This document shows, in pieces, positions 15,953 through 26,156 of a stretch of 64,000 nucleotides of DNA. Both the position numbers and the translations under genes were made by a program. The notes beneath the pieces were generated by a model that saw only the letters and a program-made list of their open reading frames with translations, was not told the origin of the DNA and did not search any database. Every line of letters starts with the position of its first letter. Positions within the stretch are counted from its first letter, which is position 1. Location: positions 1-64,000 of the forward strand of contig NZ_JAIVFS010000017.1 of the NCBI RefSeq assembly GCF_020829645.1, given 5' to 3'. The DNA comes from Nostoc mirabile CHAB5784. GTDB taxonomy: Bacteria > Cyanobacteriota > Cyanobacteriia > Cyanobacteriales > Nostocaceae.

Positions 15953-17593
15953 ATGACAAGTTTTAATCGCTCTACCAGTCGTCGGTTGAAGAAATTAACT
16001 CAAATTCCTTCTGTATGGGAGGGCGATCGCCGTCCGTTGTCATCACCAAACCAGTACTCAGACTCAGAGGAAAAGGGAGAATGTATCCTTTGGGTAGATT
16101 ACTCCCAAGGTGTGGTTCGAGGAATGGACGTGGTAGCTTCAGATATCGGCCCAGAAGCAATAGTTCGGACTTTAATGCAAGCAATGGAGCATCCTCACAG
16201 TCCGGCAAGACCTGCCAGACCCCAAAGAATTGTAGTCAAAGACCGCGAGATCCAATTTTACCTGCGGGGGGTGCTGCAAGATTTAGATATTGCCATTGAC
16301 TACGCACCAGAACTGCCTTTAATTGACGAACTGTTTCGCGGGTTCGCCGACATCCTCGATAGTCAAACCCCCGACTTACCCCCACAGTATGCACAAATCT
16401 TGCGAGAAAAAGCATTTGCAATTTGGCAAGCAGCACCTTGGGAATTTTTGGAAGAACAGCAAATTTTGTCAATCGAGATTAATAACTGGGATGTTGGCAC
16501 ACTCTACGCCTCAGTCATGGGAATGCTGGGAATGGAGTATGGGATTTTGTTTTATCGCTCAGAAGAGTCTTTAAAACAGTTTCGCGCCGCCGTTTTAACG
16601 GATGAAGAATCAACGGAGCATCTAGAAGAAGCGTTCCTCAAGCAAGATTGCCTGTTTCTCACCTTTGAGAGTACTGACGAAACCGATGAAGATGAGGATG
16701 AAGAAAATGATTTGGCGGATCTGCCATTATCAGAAATTGACCCAACTTTCGGTAATATCCACCCCTTAGAAGGACTACGTTCTGTTTTGTATGACGAAGA
16801 AGCACTTGTAATCTTCGTTGCGATCGAAAGTCTAAGCCGCTTTATTCGCGATCACCGGCGCCAGCTTCATGAAGACATTTTCCCTCCCCTGAGCCGTCGC
16901 TATCGCATTTCTCTGCCGCAGTCAGAAGAAGCAACTAAATCTCTGCCTGTTACAGTCTCTACCATGCCGCAGTTAGCAGCAGAGTTAGAGGAAATGGCAG
17001 GCTTTGATGTCGATGACGAGGACATTGGAAATCTTGACTCCCCAAATTTCCAATCATTGCAAGATGACTTGATACCAGAAGATTCCTTCCTCAGCTTAGG
17101 TGTAGTGTCCTGGGAAATGTTGGAGTACCTGCGTAAAGGGGTCAGCTACCATCCGGCTGGTGAAATCAAACAAGTGGGTGACGGTTTGCCGGTGATTTTA
17201 ATTCAAACTTCCCGGCCCAAGGCTAAAACTGTAATTGAAAGAATTGAAGCAATAGGGGGACTGAGAGCAATTTGCTTTAATCCAGGTGCCGACCCCTTCG
17301 ATGGCGATCGCTACGACCTGGGTTTATTGCAAACTCAAAATGGCGAATTGTTCCTATTCGGGGAATTTTTAGATGAAGATCCTATTCATGTAGAAGCCCG
17401 GAAAAAATGGAATCAGCGATGTAAAAATACTAAGGGCTACTGTGGCTTAATCATTGCTAAAGGACTAACGGGAGCCTCTCGTGGCAATCCTCAATTACGA
17501 GATATGATGGCTTTGTTTGAAGCGCGATCGCTTTCACCTAAAGATTTAGGTATTGGCACTCTTCAACTGATGCCCCAACTTAAATTTGAATAG
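15953..17593 (+). CDS. DUF6930-type conserved cyanobacterial protein
   Basis: A 546-residue soluble, acidic protein. An N-terminal domain contains VVASDIGPEAIVRTLMQAME followed by 'RPARPQRIVVKDREIQFYL', the arrangement I associate with DUF6930; a very acidic stretch lies at about 240-260 (DETDEDEDEEND). A second, related-looking module is in the middle with LRSVLYDEEALVIFVAIESL. The C-terminal third (VILIQTSRPKAKTVIERIE...) looks like a separate alpha/beta domain. Function unknown; conservation in cyanobacteria is from general knowledge. Confidence 0.65.
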   Translation: MTSFNRSTSRRLKKLTQIPSVWEGDRRPLSSPNQYSDSEEKGECILWVDYSQGVVRGMDVVASDIGPEAIVRTLMQAMEHPHSPARPARPQRIVVKDREIQFYLRGVLQDLDIAIDYAPELPLIDELFRGFADILDSQTPDLPPQYAQILREKAFAIWQAAPWEFLEEQQILSIEINNWDVGTLYASVMGMLGMEYGILFYRSEESLKQFRAAVLTDEESTEHLEEAFLKQDCLFLTFESTDETDEDEDEENDLADLPLSEIDPTFGNIHPLEGLRSVLYDEEALVIFVAIESLSRFIRDHRRQLHEDIFPPLSRRYRISLPQSEEATKSLPVTVSTMPQLAAELEEMAGFDVDDEDIGNLDSPNFQSLQDDLIPEDSFLSLGVVSWEMLEYLRKGVSYHPAGEIKQVGDGLPVILIQTSRPKAKTVIERIEAIGGLRAICFNPGADPFDGDRYDLGLLQTQNGELFLFGEFLDEDPIHVEARKKWNQRCKNTKGYCGLIIAKGLTGASRGNPQLRDMMALFEARSLSPKDLGIGTLQLMPQLKFE

Positions 17594-18099
17594 TTGCACG
17601 AATTCCCCCAATCCTCAATCTCAAATTGTGGTTATGAAAAATTACAACAGTTTTCGTCATGAAGTACAAAACTACGGGTTTTGAGGCAGGAGCTATAAAC
17701 TCTTTATATTATGATGCGTAAGTCCTGCATTTTGCACCTTACTTACTTGCAAACTGCTGTAAGTTGATGTGTATTTGATTTACATATTGACTAAAACTGG
17801 ATTCGGGAGAGGAAAAAGGGAAAGCTTTACCTTTTAAGGTTTACAAACTGAGTGCTGAGTAAAGTAAAAAGTACTCAGGATTTTTGCATTTGTATATGCT
17901 TCAACCTTTGTAAATGTTCTTTTAACTCACCACTCTTCATAGCTCTTAAGATGCAGCACTTTGCAATCCACATTTACAGTGGATTTCAAGGAAAGTGTTG
18001 TACACCAACTAGAGCTAATCTTGGAGGAACCTTCAGGATTGCTGAATTGAACAAGAGGCAAGGGGGCAGGGGAGAAAGATTCTGGAATTCTTCTGTCAA

Positions 18100-18288
18100 G
18101 AGCTTGTAAGACCTGTTCGCAGGTTGTGCTTGGTGAAGCGTCAACCCCATTCGGCGACTCGTGGGTGTGGCCTGGTGAGGAATCACCGCTCCTTCAGGAC
18201 GGTGAGGATGTCAATCTCCGAACTTCTAATTCTAAGAAAGCCAAAGATTAAAAAATCCAGAGTGGAGCAAATCTCCGCTCTGGATTTT
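18100..18288 (+). ncRNA. Candidate structured RNA ending in a strong hairpin
   Basis: A GC-richer island in an AT-rich region with several local stems: GTGA/TCAC inside CCTGGTGAGG...CTTCAGG, and CGGTGAGGATG with a partly complementary CAATCTCCG. It ends at the intrinsic-terminator-like hairpin 18252-18288. No open frame of normal composition covers it. It does not match 6S, tmRNA, RNase P, SRP or Yfr1 as I know them. Strand is assumed from the terminator. Confidence 0.3.
18252..18288. terminator. Intrinsic-terminator-like hairpin
   Basis: AAAATCCAGAG and CTCTGGATTTT form a perfect 11-bp stem, with an additional GGAG/CTCC pairing inside and a short AAT loop. The A and T runs on either side would allow termination in either direction. 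Confidence 0.7.
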
Positions 18289-19760
18289 CCTTTAACTTAG
18301 AGTTCTCTTTGAATTCTGCTGTATGTATATGTCAACAACAGTAGATTACCAATGATTAGAAGCTAACTTTACCTCAATTTCATGAAGTAGCTGTATTTGG
18401 AAATTTTTCCAGTCATTTCATTTGGATATTTACCAGTATAAATCAGTACAAAACGCCCAAAAATTCTCTGCAAGGTTCTGTTTAATAAAATCTAGGTGAG
18501 GTACTTAGATATCAAAATATTTTTTTAATAATTTTCTGAGTTTTTCATCGTGTCATGTATCAATATAATTAAGCAAAATATCAGAATATATCTTTTTCTT
18601 TGTAATTTTTTTATAAAGCATGAGAATGAGTTTATTTGTTCTCTAAATGAAGATTATTTAAAGTGTATAAACAATGGCTATAATGAACACATAATGGAAA
18701 AAATTAAATCTACAATTGCTTTTATGAGTATACTTACTAAATAATAAATGTTTGCAAAATAAAAAGTTTATTGACAGTAATTTTTTAGCTGTGAAAAATT
18801 TACTGCCGAATTTATGGTACAAAAATGTGCAAAAAATGAATTGTCTAACCTCCCGATACATAAATACTATGAATCGAAAAACAAATCACTGACTTTAAGA
18901 CAAAGTATATCGCTAGAGAGAAGATAAAACACATCTCAGATTGCATCGTATTTTTACGGCGAGTTAGTGTACAAGCATGAAACAAAAATAAAATATTGTT
19001 ATCGACAACAGTCAAGTAACATCATCTCTGTTTGGTGAGCATTCATCTGTGTAAAATTACAGATGTTGCTGTTAAAATTTACCAAAACACTCAGTTATTT
19101 ACACCCAGAAAACTGAGTATTATACCCTTTTTGGTGGTTACTATATTGGCACAAAGAAGCAATCAGCTTGATCGAGGATAGCCAAAATTCATAAACGTTC
19201 AAGTAGCTCTTAACTTCGTGGTTACAGTAATGGGTGCAGATGGGTGTTTGTTTTAGAGCAATCGCTTATTTGCCTACTTTTAAGTGATTATTCACGACCT
19301 CTATAGACGATTGGAACCCGCCTGTCAGAAAGCATTTCAGCATGATAATGATTTTGAAGGTTTATTTTCTGGTGTTATCTGAGATGTTCTCTCCAAGTGG
19401 GTTTGGCGAACTTGGTTAAGAGAGAAGGTCAAATGCTTTCGATGGAGAATAACTTTGTAAATCTTGATTGAGTTAACAGTAGGTGTCTCAAATTCATTTA
19501 TAAAATTTCATTGTCAGGCTTTACTCATGCTATTAGTAGCGTTATTATCTTCAAAAGCAACTATGTGGTCTTTATCATGTCACAACAGTAACAAATAAAG
19601 TGTAGTTTTTTAATTTTTTTAGGAAATGATGAATACTTTGACAAAACGAACATTTTTAATATTAATGATATTACTTGTTTCCTGAGACAAATTCTGATAA
19701 CCTTATCGGTTCCCTCTTTGATTTAGAATCTTTCGACGATCTAAATATCCAGCAGATAGC

Positions 19761-19937
19761 ATGATAATGACAAATAAAAAATGGGCTGTTAAACGTATAA
19801 CTGTCAATCTCGCAACACAAGAAGCGGAAAAGCTAGAAAAATATTGTCAACAAACAGGTAGACCCGCAACCGATGTGATTCGCGAACTGATTAGAAGTTT
19901 GCCTGTCTCCGATGACGACAAAGATGTAAACAAGTAA
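19761..19937 (+). CDS. Small ribbon-helix-helix protein (CopG-like)
   Basis: Fifty-eight residues from ATG 19761 (or 56 from the second in-frame ATG at 19767). The sequence KRITVNLATQEAEKLEKYC is a typical RHH strand and first helix, and RPATDVIRELIRSLP is the second helix. RHH proteins are DNA-binding dimers, often antitoxins or small regulators. No toxin gene is adjacent; crtQ lies 275 bp downstream. Confidence 0.7.
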   Translation: MIMTNKKWAVKRITVNLATQEAEKLEKYCQQTGRPATDVIRELIRSLPVSDDDKDVNK

Positions 19938-20211
19938 GAAGTTGCTTTTACGACTTACCAGATAACTGCTTTGTTACCAAAAAATAGCTATGATACTTTT
20001 TTGAGTGCGCCGCTATGGACAAGAGTTTGTCTAGCTGATACAGACGCGTTTTTCTCGCGTCTGGTCAATTGCCGGGACTAAAACCAGTGATCAAAAAAGT
20101 TTTAGTATTGACATTGCGATGGTTTAATATGCTGGTGGAGTTGATATTAAGTAGCAAATTCCGACACCAACCCAGTTACAATCTGTAAAGAAACTGAAAA
20201 GGAACGACGGA

Positions 20212-21651
20212 ATGCGTGTTGCAATAGTAGGTGCGGGACTGGCTGGACTAGCAACCGCAGTAGATTTAGCTAATGCTGGTTGTGAAGTAGAGATTTTTGA
20301 GTCTCGTCCGTTTGTGGGTGGTAAAGTTGGCAGTTGGGTTGATGGAGATGGCAACCATGTAGAAATGGGTTTGCATGTATTTTTCGGCTGCTACTACCAA
20401 CTATTTGACTTGATGAAGAAAGTGGGGGTGTTAGAAAACTTACGCCTCAAGGAACATACCCACACTTTTATTAATAAAGGAGGCCGCACTGGTGGTTTAG
20501 ATTTTCGCTTCTTTACAGGTGCGCCTTTCAATGGCTTAAAGGCATTTTTCACGACCTCTCAACTATCGTTGCAGGATAAACTGCAAAATGCGATCGCTTT
20601 GGGTACTAGTCCCATAGTTCGCGGGTTGGTAGACTTTAACGGGGCGATGAAAACCATCCGCAACTTAGATAAAGTTAGCTTTGCCGACTGGTTCCGCAGT
20701 CACGGTGGGAGTAATGGCAGCATCAAACGCTTATGGAACCCCATTGCCTACGCATTGGGATTTATTGATTGCGAAAATATGTCTGCCCGTTGTATGTTAA
20801 CGATATTCCAGTTATTTGCAGTCAGAACTGAAGCCTCAGTTTTGCGAATGCTGGAAGGGTCTCCATCTGAGTATTTACACAAGCCCATTCTGGAATATTT
20901 GGAAGTCAGAGGCACGAAAGTTTACACGCGTCGGCAAGTTCGGGAAATTCAATTTACACAGTTAGACGAACAAACCCGTGTCACTGGTATAGTAGTTGCC
21001 CAAGGTGATACATTAGAAACTATCACTGCTGATGCTTATGTCTTTGCCTGTGATGTTCCAGGAATTCAACGCATCCTACCCCACGAGTGGCGTAAGTGGT
21101 CAGAATTTGACAATATTTACAAACTAGATGCAGTGCCAGTGGCTACAGTACAGTTACGCTTCGATGGTTGGGTAACTGAACTAAACGATGGAGAGCAACG
21201 TAAACAGCTTTTGCACGCGGCTGGAATTGATAATTTGCTGTACACAGCCGATGCTGACTTTTCTTGTTTTGCCGATTTGGCGTTGACTAGCCCTGCTGAT
21301 TATTATCGCCCAGGACAGGGTTCATTGTTACAGTTAGTGCTGACACCGGGAGATCCGTTTATTGCACAAAGTAATGAAGCGATCGCACAGCATGTCCTCA
21401 AGCAAGTGCATGAACTGTTTCCCTCGTCGCGGGAGCTAAATATGACTTGGTACAGTGTAGTGAAACTTGCTCAGTCTCTCTACCGAGAAGCGCCAGGGAT
21501 GGATGCGTACCGTCCCAACCAAAAGACACCAGTAGATAATTTCTTCCTTGCAGGGAGTTATACTCAGCAAGATTACATCGACAGCATGGAAGGTGCTACT
21601 ATTTCTGGACGGCGGGCGGCAAAAGTGATTTTGGATAGTTTGAAGAGATAA
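20212..21651 (+). CDS. crtQ: 9,9'-di-cis-zeta-carotene desaturase
   Basis: A 479-residue flavoprotein of the plant-type carotene desaturase family. The FAD-binding [14 protein letters not shown] (residues 3-16) with the following acidic EIFESR, the [16 protein letters not shown] stretch and the C-terminal [19 protein letters not shown] segment are diagnostic for ZDS as opposed to phytoene desaturase. It converts zeta-carotene to lycopene via neurosporene at the membrane. It is followed at 42 bp by an SRPBCC gene, a pairing known in other cyanobacteria. The ATG is preceded by GGAACGACGGA. Confidence 0.93.
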   Translation: MRVAIVGAGLAGLATAVDLANAGCEVEIFESRPFVGGKVGSWVDGDGNHVEMGLHVFFGCYYQLFDLMKKVGVLENLRLKEHTHTFINKGGRTGGLDFRFFTGAPFNGLKAFFTTSQLSLQDKLQNAIALGTSPIVRGLVDFNGAMKTIRNLDKVSFADWFRSHGGSNGSIKRLWNPIAYALGFIDCENMSARCMLTIFQLFAVRTEASVLRMLEGSPSEYLHKPILEYLEVRGTKVYTRRQVREIQFTQLDEQTRVTGIVVAQGDTLETITADAYVFACDVPGIQRILPHEWRKWSEFDNIYKLDAVPVATVQLRFDGWVTELNDGEQRKQLLHAAGIDNLLYTADADFSCFADLALTSPADYYRPGQGSLLQLVLTPGDPFIAQSNEAIAQHVLKQVHELFPSSRELNMTWYSVVKLAQSLYREAPGMDAYRPNQKTPVDNFFLAGSYTQQDYIDSMEGATISGRRAAKVILDSLKR

Positions 21652-21693
21652 CTAACCGCAAAGGGCGCAAAGGGCGCGAAGGAAGAAGAGAGA

Positions 21694-22137
21694 ATGTCAG
21701 ATTGGTTAGAGCATACTGTACAGGTAGAAGTAGAAGTTCCTATAGATTTAGTATGGAGCCTTTGGTCTGATTTGGAGCAAATGCCCCGGTGGATGAAGTG
21801 GATTGATTCGGTGAAAATTCCGCCAGATAATCCAGACATATCACTTTGGAAATTAAAGACGGGCAGTTTAGAATTTACTTGGAAATCCCGAATTCTCAAA
21901 GTTATTCCCAACCAAATTATCCAATGGGAATCGATTGATGGTTTGCCGAATCAGGGAGCGATTCGCTTTTACGATCGCAACAATAGTAGTATTGTTAAAA
22001 TGACCATTTCCTATGCTATCCCCGGTATTATTGGCAAAATTATGGATAACTTGTTTTTAGGGCGGATAGTTGAATCGACAATTCAAGCTGATTTAGAAAG
22101 GTTTAAAGAATATGCGCTGAATGTTAAAGCTAATTGA
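21694..22137 (+). CDS. SRPBCC (polyketide cyclase-like) protein next to crtQ
   Basis: A 147-residue helix-grip protein with the usual N-terminal VEVEVPIDLVWSLWSDLEQMPRWMKW and FTWKSRILKVIPNQIIQWES strands. Such proteins bind hydrophobic ligands in a deep cavity. The neighbour relation with zeta-carotene desaturase, seen elsewhere in cyanobacteria, suggests a carotenoid-related role; this is inference. AGAAGAGAGA just before the ATG provides a ribosome binding site. Confidence 0.85.
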   Translation: MSDWLEHTVQVEVEVPIDLVWSLWSDLEQMPRWMKWIDSVKIPPDNPDISLWKLKTGSLEFTWKSRILKVIPNQIIQWESIDGLPNQGAIRFYDRNNSSIVKMTISYAIPGIIGKIMDNLFLGRIVESTIQADLERFKEYALNVKAN

Positions 22138-22267
22138 TATATATGGCAAAAAGAGGCAGTAGGAAACAATGTGTAAAAGTTTCTTATTGCCTGGGAAGTT
22201 TGGATTTTTTAATGGTTGGAGGAGGTGCGATAGCGTTATTACTTAATGGAGCTTCTTTTTAAAATAT

Positions 22268-22630
22268 TTATACGTAATCACCACCCTCTTCGCTAATAAT
22301 TTTCCAATCGCTATCATTAGTTTCTATCCGACAATCTGTTATATAAAGCAACTCTAGATGGCCCCATTCATACAATGGCCCCTTTGTTTTTATATTCTCT
22401 TCTGATTTTTGCACAGCCTCTGTTAGTCTTTTGTTTGCTATCTGTATTGCTATCTCATTAGCTTTTTCATTTAAACACTCTTGAAAGTTTTCCGAATCTT
22501 GTATAGTAAATTCATCTTCATTTTTATCTATACCAAAATCGGTTGGATTATGTTCATTTTCGTTTAGCTCAACTTCGATTTCAACTTCAACTTCGATTAT
22601 TTTTTTAATTGTTAATTTCTTTGTTAGCAT
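22268..22630 (-). CDS. Acidic protein of unknown function
   Basis: A 120-residue, AT-rich gene product that begins with a lysine-rich patch (MLTKKLTIKKIIE) and continues into an alternating VEVEIEVEL strand and many Asn/Glu residues. The C-terminal half (ELLYITDCRIETNDSDWKII) has the strand pattern of a small alpha/beta domain. No family recognised. It and the next small gene are read in the same direction and have lower GC than the flanking metabolic genes. Confidence 0.5.
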   Translation of the reverse strand: MLTKKLTIKKIIEVEVEIEVELNENEHNPTDFGIDKNEDEFTIQDSENFQECLNEKANEIAIQIANKRLTEAVQKSEENIKTKGPLYEWGHLELLYITDCRIETNDSDWKIISEEGGDYV

Positions 22631-22715
22631 AAATTTCTACTTTTTTATAAAACATTTTCAGTGAATTTAGTACAAATTCAGTATGCATTATTATGATTTG
22701 GAATATAAACATCCG

Positions 22716-22925
22716 TTAATCAGGTTTCAGACTCTTTGATGTCCAGCTAATTTCTAAAACTTTTAAAGCAGCATCTAATCTTGCTAATTTTTCCTGTGAA
22801 CCTACTGTTTCGGATGAATTTATTACGTTATTCACGAAAATTGCAGCATTATTCGCTAGCTTAAGAAAGGCTAATTTTGCTTCTAGGTCGCCTTCGATTA
22901 CTTTTTGTCTTTGTTCTGATGTCAT
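22716..22925 (-). CDS. Small helical protein, unknown function
   Basis: Sixty-nine residues, almost entirely helical by composition (EAKLAFLKLANNAAIFV, EKLARLDAALKVLEISW). No motif recognised. It lies 85 bp upstream of the acidic-protein gene on the same strand; a joint operon is possible. Confidence 0.45.
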   Translation of the reverse strand: MTSEQRQKVIEGDLEAKLAFLKLANNAAIFVNNVINSSETVGSQEKLARLDAALKVLEISWTSKSLKPD

Positions 22926-23071
22926 GTAAATTACCTAGTTAACTGGATTTTTCATAACTTAACAAATTATCTAGCAGCAAAAAACCAGTAATAACACGTA
23001 AAAATACTATTTAAACCAAAAAACTGCGATCACACAAATTAGCATTAGTCACCACTTAGTAAAGTGGGTTA

Positions 23072-23287
23072 TCAGACCCTACTTACTGTTGGTTCTGGAA
23101 GTGGATCACCTACAGCTTCGTAAGCAATAATTAGAGACTCTAAAACTTCAATTCCATTTGCCACAGCCAACTCATAAGTATCCCCATGAGTCCGCCAGCG
23201 TTGTCCTGGAAAATCAGGAAATCCTACCAAGAAGCAATCATCTTCCTCAGACCACTGAATAACCATTTTGTATTTAAGCTTACTCAT
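23072..23287 (-). CDS. HicB-type antitoxin-like protein, no HicA partner
   Basis: Seventy-one residues that match the N-terminal HicB fold: a YKMVIQWSEEDDCFLVGFPDFPG strand pair, then a THGDTYELAVANGIEVLESLI helix. The usual DNA-binding C-terminal part is missing, as in short HicB forms. HicB neutralises the HicA mRNA-cleaving toxin, but no hicA-like gene flanks it. The end PLPEPT is typical. An AAGAAACAAG stretch precedes the ATG. Confidence 0.8.
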   Translation of the reverse strand: MSKLKYKMVIQWSEEDDCFLVGFPDFPGQRWRTHGDTYELAVANGIEVLESLIIAYEAVGDPLPEPTVSRV

Positions 23288-23344
23288 CTTGTTTCTTCTC
23301 CTCTACTTCTTCGTCTGACATTCTGAACTTAGAGGGTTAAAAAA

Positions 23345-23581
23345 CTACCAAGTTGGGTCGCTAAACAAATTAATCGTCAATCCTTCTCGTGATGGTACAG
23401 CCGTAATACAAGCGCGGACGATTTCTCCATCCTCTAACTCCACGGTGCAAGCGTGACAAGACCCCATGAGACAACCGGTGGGAATAAATACCCCAGCCCG
23501 ATCTGCTACATCTAAAAGGGCTTCTCCCACTTCGGCATCTACTGTGACATCATCTGGTAAAAAGCGGACACGAACAATCAT
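23345..23581 (-). CDS. Plant-type 2Fe-2S ferredoxin
   Basis: A 78-residue ferredoxin. The cluster ligands are C37, C42, C45 (spacing C-X4-C-X2-C) and C58. It is shorter than photosynthetic ferredoxin and carries the C-terminal NLFSDPTW. A TTG one codon earlier would be possible, but ATG 23581 is the simpler start. The electron partner is unknown; it lies downstream of cobQ on the same strand with a 130-bp gap of ATGACTAATGAC-like repeats. Confidence 0.9.
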   Translation of the reverse strand: MIVRVRFLPDDVTVDAEVGEALLDVADRAGVFIPTGCLMGSCHACTVELEDGEIVRACITAVPSREGLTINLFSDPTW

Positions 23582-23711
23582 CAATGTTACGCATTTAATT
23601 TAGTATTGACTTGTAAGGGTTGTCCTTTGTCATTAGTCCTTTGTAAAGACAAATGACTAATGACCAATGACAGTTTTAAGGAAAAAATGTGCGATTTTTA
23701 TGCACTTTAGT

Positions 23712-25190
23712 TTAAGACAAAAACGGAGTTAAGTCTAAATGGCTTTCTACTTCAGTGGCTAGGGAGTCCAAAATCTGCTCTCGCTGTTCCCGGTAGTTAG
23801 CAACACCTGTAGGCAAAGATTTTAAACCGCGCTGTTGACGGAGGCGATTTAACCAAGCGCGTCGCCAAGGGCCGTTGTCAAAAAGCCCGTGGAGATAACT
23901 TCCCCAGACTGATTGACAACTATCCACTAATCCTAAATTAATATCGTCAAATAGGGCATGGTACGATTGAGGGTCTATACCTTGCTGTTCGATGCGCGAT
24001 CGCCCTTGGTGAATTTCAAAGCCATTTACTGGCAAGCCCTGTTGCGGATAATTTGAGCTAACTTGGCGCTGGCGGGCGATTTTTTGTCCGGTAATTACGG
24101 TTCTGATTGGTAAAAGATTTAACCCTTGATACCTGCCTGCTTGTCCCTCTATCCCTTCAGGATCAGCGATGATTTGACCGAGCATTTGATACCCACCGCA
24201 GATACCTAAAACCGTTCCCCCAGAAGCAGCATAGTGTTGGATAGCTTCTGCCATACCGCTTTTTTGCAGCAGTAGCAAATCAGCAATTGTGGTTTTTGTA
24301 CCTGGGATAATTACGGCATCAGGATGTTCTAAATCTTGCTTTGGACTGAGATATTTTACTGAAACAGTGCTTTCTGATTCAAGTGGGTCAAAGTCGGTAA
24401 AATTGGCAATTCTGGGTAAGCGGATGACAGCAATGTTGAGGTCAGTTTGGGCTTTATGGGATTCACGTTCTAGCAAATCAAGGGAGTCTTCTGCTGGAAA
24501 CACTTGTTGTAAGTAGGGTATAACACCGACAACAGGGATACCTGTACGTTCTTCTAACCATTTTATCCCCGGTTCTAGGAGCGATCGCTGTCCTCGAAAC
24601 TTGTTAATTACTACACCCTTAATTAAAGCGCGTTCTTCTGGTTCTAATAACTCTAAGGTTCCAACGACATGGGCAAAAGCACCACCCCGATCAATGTCAA
24701 CTACTAACATCGTTGGCGCATTTAAATGTTTTGCCACCCGCATATTAGTTAAGTCACGGTGCTTGAGGTTAATCTCTGCTGGACTACCAGCACCTTCACA
24801 AACCACCATGTCAAATTCTGTTCCTAAATGCTGTAGCGATTCTTCAATTGTCCGCCACCCCAGGTCAAAATATTGCTCGTAGTAATCTGAGGCACTTACT
24901 TTACCAACAGACCTACCTTTGATAATTACTTGGGAAGTCATATCGCCTTGAGGTTTGAGTAAAATTGGGTTCATTTCTACCCAAGGTACGACTCCCGCCG
25001 CCCAAGCTTGCACTGCTTGAGCATAGCCAATCTCTCCACCATTGGCAGTGACATAAGCATTTAAAGCCATATTTTGACCTTTAAAGGGAGCCACTCGCCA
25101 GCCACGCCGCGACAGAATGCGACAAATAGCTGTAGTTAAAAGTGATTTCCCTGCATGGGATGTTGTCCCCACCACCATAATTGATTTCAT
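23712..25190 (-). CDS. cobQ: Cobyric acid synthase
   Basis: A 492-residue amidotransferase of the cobalamin pathway that adds four amide groups to adenosylcobyrinic acid diamide using glutamine. The N-terminal dethiobiotin-synthetase-like domain has VVGTTSHAGKSLLTT and PFKGQNMALN, the linker VDIDRGGAFAHVVGT, and the C-terminal GATase domain has the nucleophile C331 in GICGGYQMLG and the HGLFDN histidine. Length is normal. No other cob gene is next to it. Confidence 0.95.
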   Translation of the reverse strand: MKSIMVVGTTSHAGKSLLTTAICRILSRRGWRVAPFKGQNMALNAYVTANGGEIGYAQAVQAWAAGVVPWVEMNPILLKPQGDMTSQVIIKGRSVGKVSASDYYEQYFDLGWRTIEESLQHLGTEFDMVVCEGAGSPAEINLKHRDLTNMRVAKHLNAPTMLVVDIDRGGAFAHVVGTLELLEPEERALIKGVVINKFRGQRSLLEPGIKWLEERTGIPVVGVIPYLQQVFPAEDSLDLLERESHKAQTDLNIAVIRLPRIANFTDFDPLESESTVSVKYLSPKQDLEHPDAVIIPGTKTTIADLLLLQKSGMAEAIQHYAASGGTVLGICGGYQMLGQIIADPEGIEGQAGRYQGLNLLPIRTVITGQKIARQRQVSSNYPQQGLPVNGFEIHQGRSRIEQQGIDPQSYHALFDDINLGLVDSCQSVWGSYLHGLFDNGPWRRAWLNRLRQQRGLKSLPTGVANYREQREQILDSLATEVESHLDLTPFLS

Positions 25191-25556
25191 AATTGCTATT
25201 CGTTAGTTTTTCAGGATACAGAGTGAATTTTTAGGAGTGAACAATTATATGGCAATCCGTCCATCAGTTAAAAAACAGGGGAGCAGGCTTGCCGTGAGCT
25301 TGTCCTGAGTGTAGTCGTTGGCGAAGCCTCTCGTAGAGAAGGGCGTAGCCGAACGGGAGCAGATAACAGGAGGAGAATTCCTGTATAATTTATCCCCCTT
25401 GCAAGAGCAGCACCCTTCTTCTCTACCTCATCTCTTTACTAGCACCATCAGAAATTTCAATTAGGTAATTATCGTAAAGACTTCATGAATAGATGTGACG
25501 TTTCCGTATATATTGTTCCCTTTGATTCCCTAATCCTAACTTTTTGGTTTTTTATT
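25191..25556. other. Intergenic stretch with a dispersed repeat
   Basis: From about 25276 to 25370 runs a compound of common Nostoc repeat phrases (GAGCTTGTCCTGAGTG, GCCTCTCGTAGAGAAGGGCG, AGCCGAACGGGAGCAG). The rest shows no gene. Confidence 0.6.
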
Positions 25557-25961
25557 CTAAAAAGGTATCCGCAACCAACGAGTCACAGCATCGGATAAAC
25601 GATCGCGCCATGAAGGTGTCCGCCAATTTTTTCCCTGATATTGTTCCACTAACTGGCGACCCAAGGGAGTGAGGCGAAAACTATCTGTAATCCCCTGACC
25701 ATCGACTTCTCGCCGTAATACACCCACTTGGATCAGCCAGCCCAAGGCGTTGTCACAGGCTAATTCTGATAAAGGGCGTTTAGTATAGCCCTGCTTAAGG
25801 CCATTTTCCAGTGCGATCGCAGTTAATGACACACTCTGGTGTCCCATGACTTCAAATAAAGATAAATCGAAGGGCGAACACACTAGCGATCGCTCCGCTC
25901 TCTCTACTGTGCTTTGAGGATAAACAAAAATATTTGGGTTTTGGGAATCAACAGCAGGCAT
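25557..25961 (-). CDS. Npun_F0494-type conserved cyanobacterial protein
   Basis: A 134-residue protein from ATG 25961 (MPAVDSQNPNIFVYPQ...). It reads like a winged-helix fold: SLFEVMGHQSVSLTAIALENG, a CDNALGWLIQVGVLRREVDGQG wing and LTPLGRQLVEQY. I associate this with the cyanobacterial family named after Npun_F0494, of unknown function. The possible upstream extension to 26027 is AT-rich and lacks a ribosome binding site. Confidence 0.65.
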   Translation of the reverse strand: MPAVDSQNPNIFVYPQSTVERAERSLVCSPFDLSLFEVMGHQSVSLTAIALENGLKQGYTKRPLSELACDNALGWLIQVGVLRREVDGQGITDSFRLTPLGRQLVEQYQGKNWRTPSWRDRLSDAVTRWLRIPF

Positions 25962-26156
25962 TGTGTATGGGGAGTAATTTTTCTTCTGATAAAAATTAAT
26001 GTAAGAATATATTTTTTCTTGTATCAACTACCTCATTTAAGCAAAAATTGCTTACCTAAAGTATAGTTATGCTATTTTTTAGTAATTATATTTAATGATT
26101 ATAAATTAATGTAAAATTTCAAGTGCATCAACAATCTGAAACAGGAAAGGTTAATT

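Larger units (their letters stand above)
17594..19760. other. 2.2-kb nearly gene-free, AT-rich region
   Basis: No protein gene of normal composition is present. The 5' part holds a possible structured RNA (18100-18288). From 18300 on, the sequence is very AT-rich. At 19626-19685 an AGGAA-preceded ATG opens a 19-residue hydrophobic peptide (MMNTLTKRTFLILMILLVS). A shifted frame then reads TNSDNLIGSLFDLESFDDLN to a stop overlapping the next gene's start. This may be a decayed small secreted-protein gene. Confidence 0.5.

Noticed and set aside
18550..18861. Short ORFs on both strands in AT-rich DNA
   Set aside because: Overlapping on opposite strands, Ile/Asn/Lys/Phe-rich composition expected by chance, no ribosome binding site.
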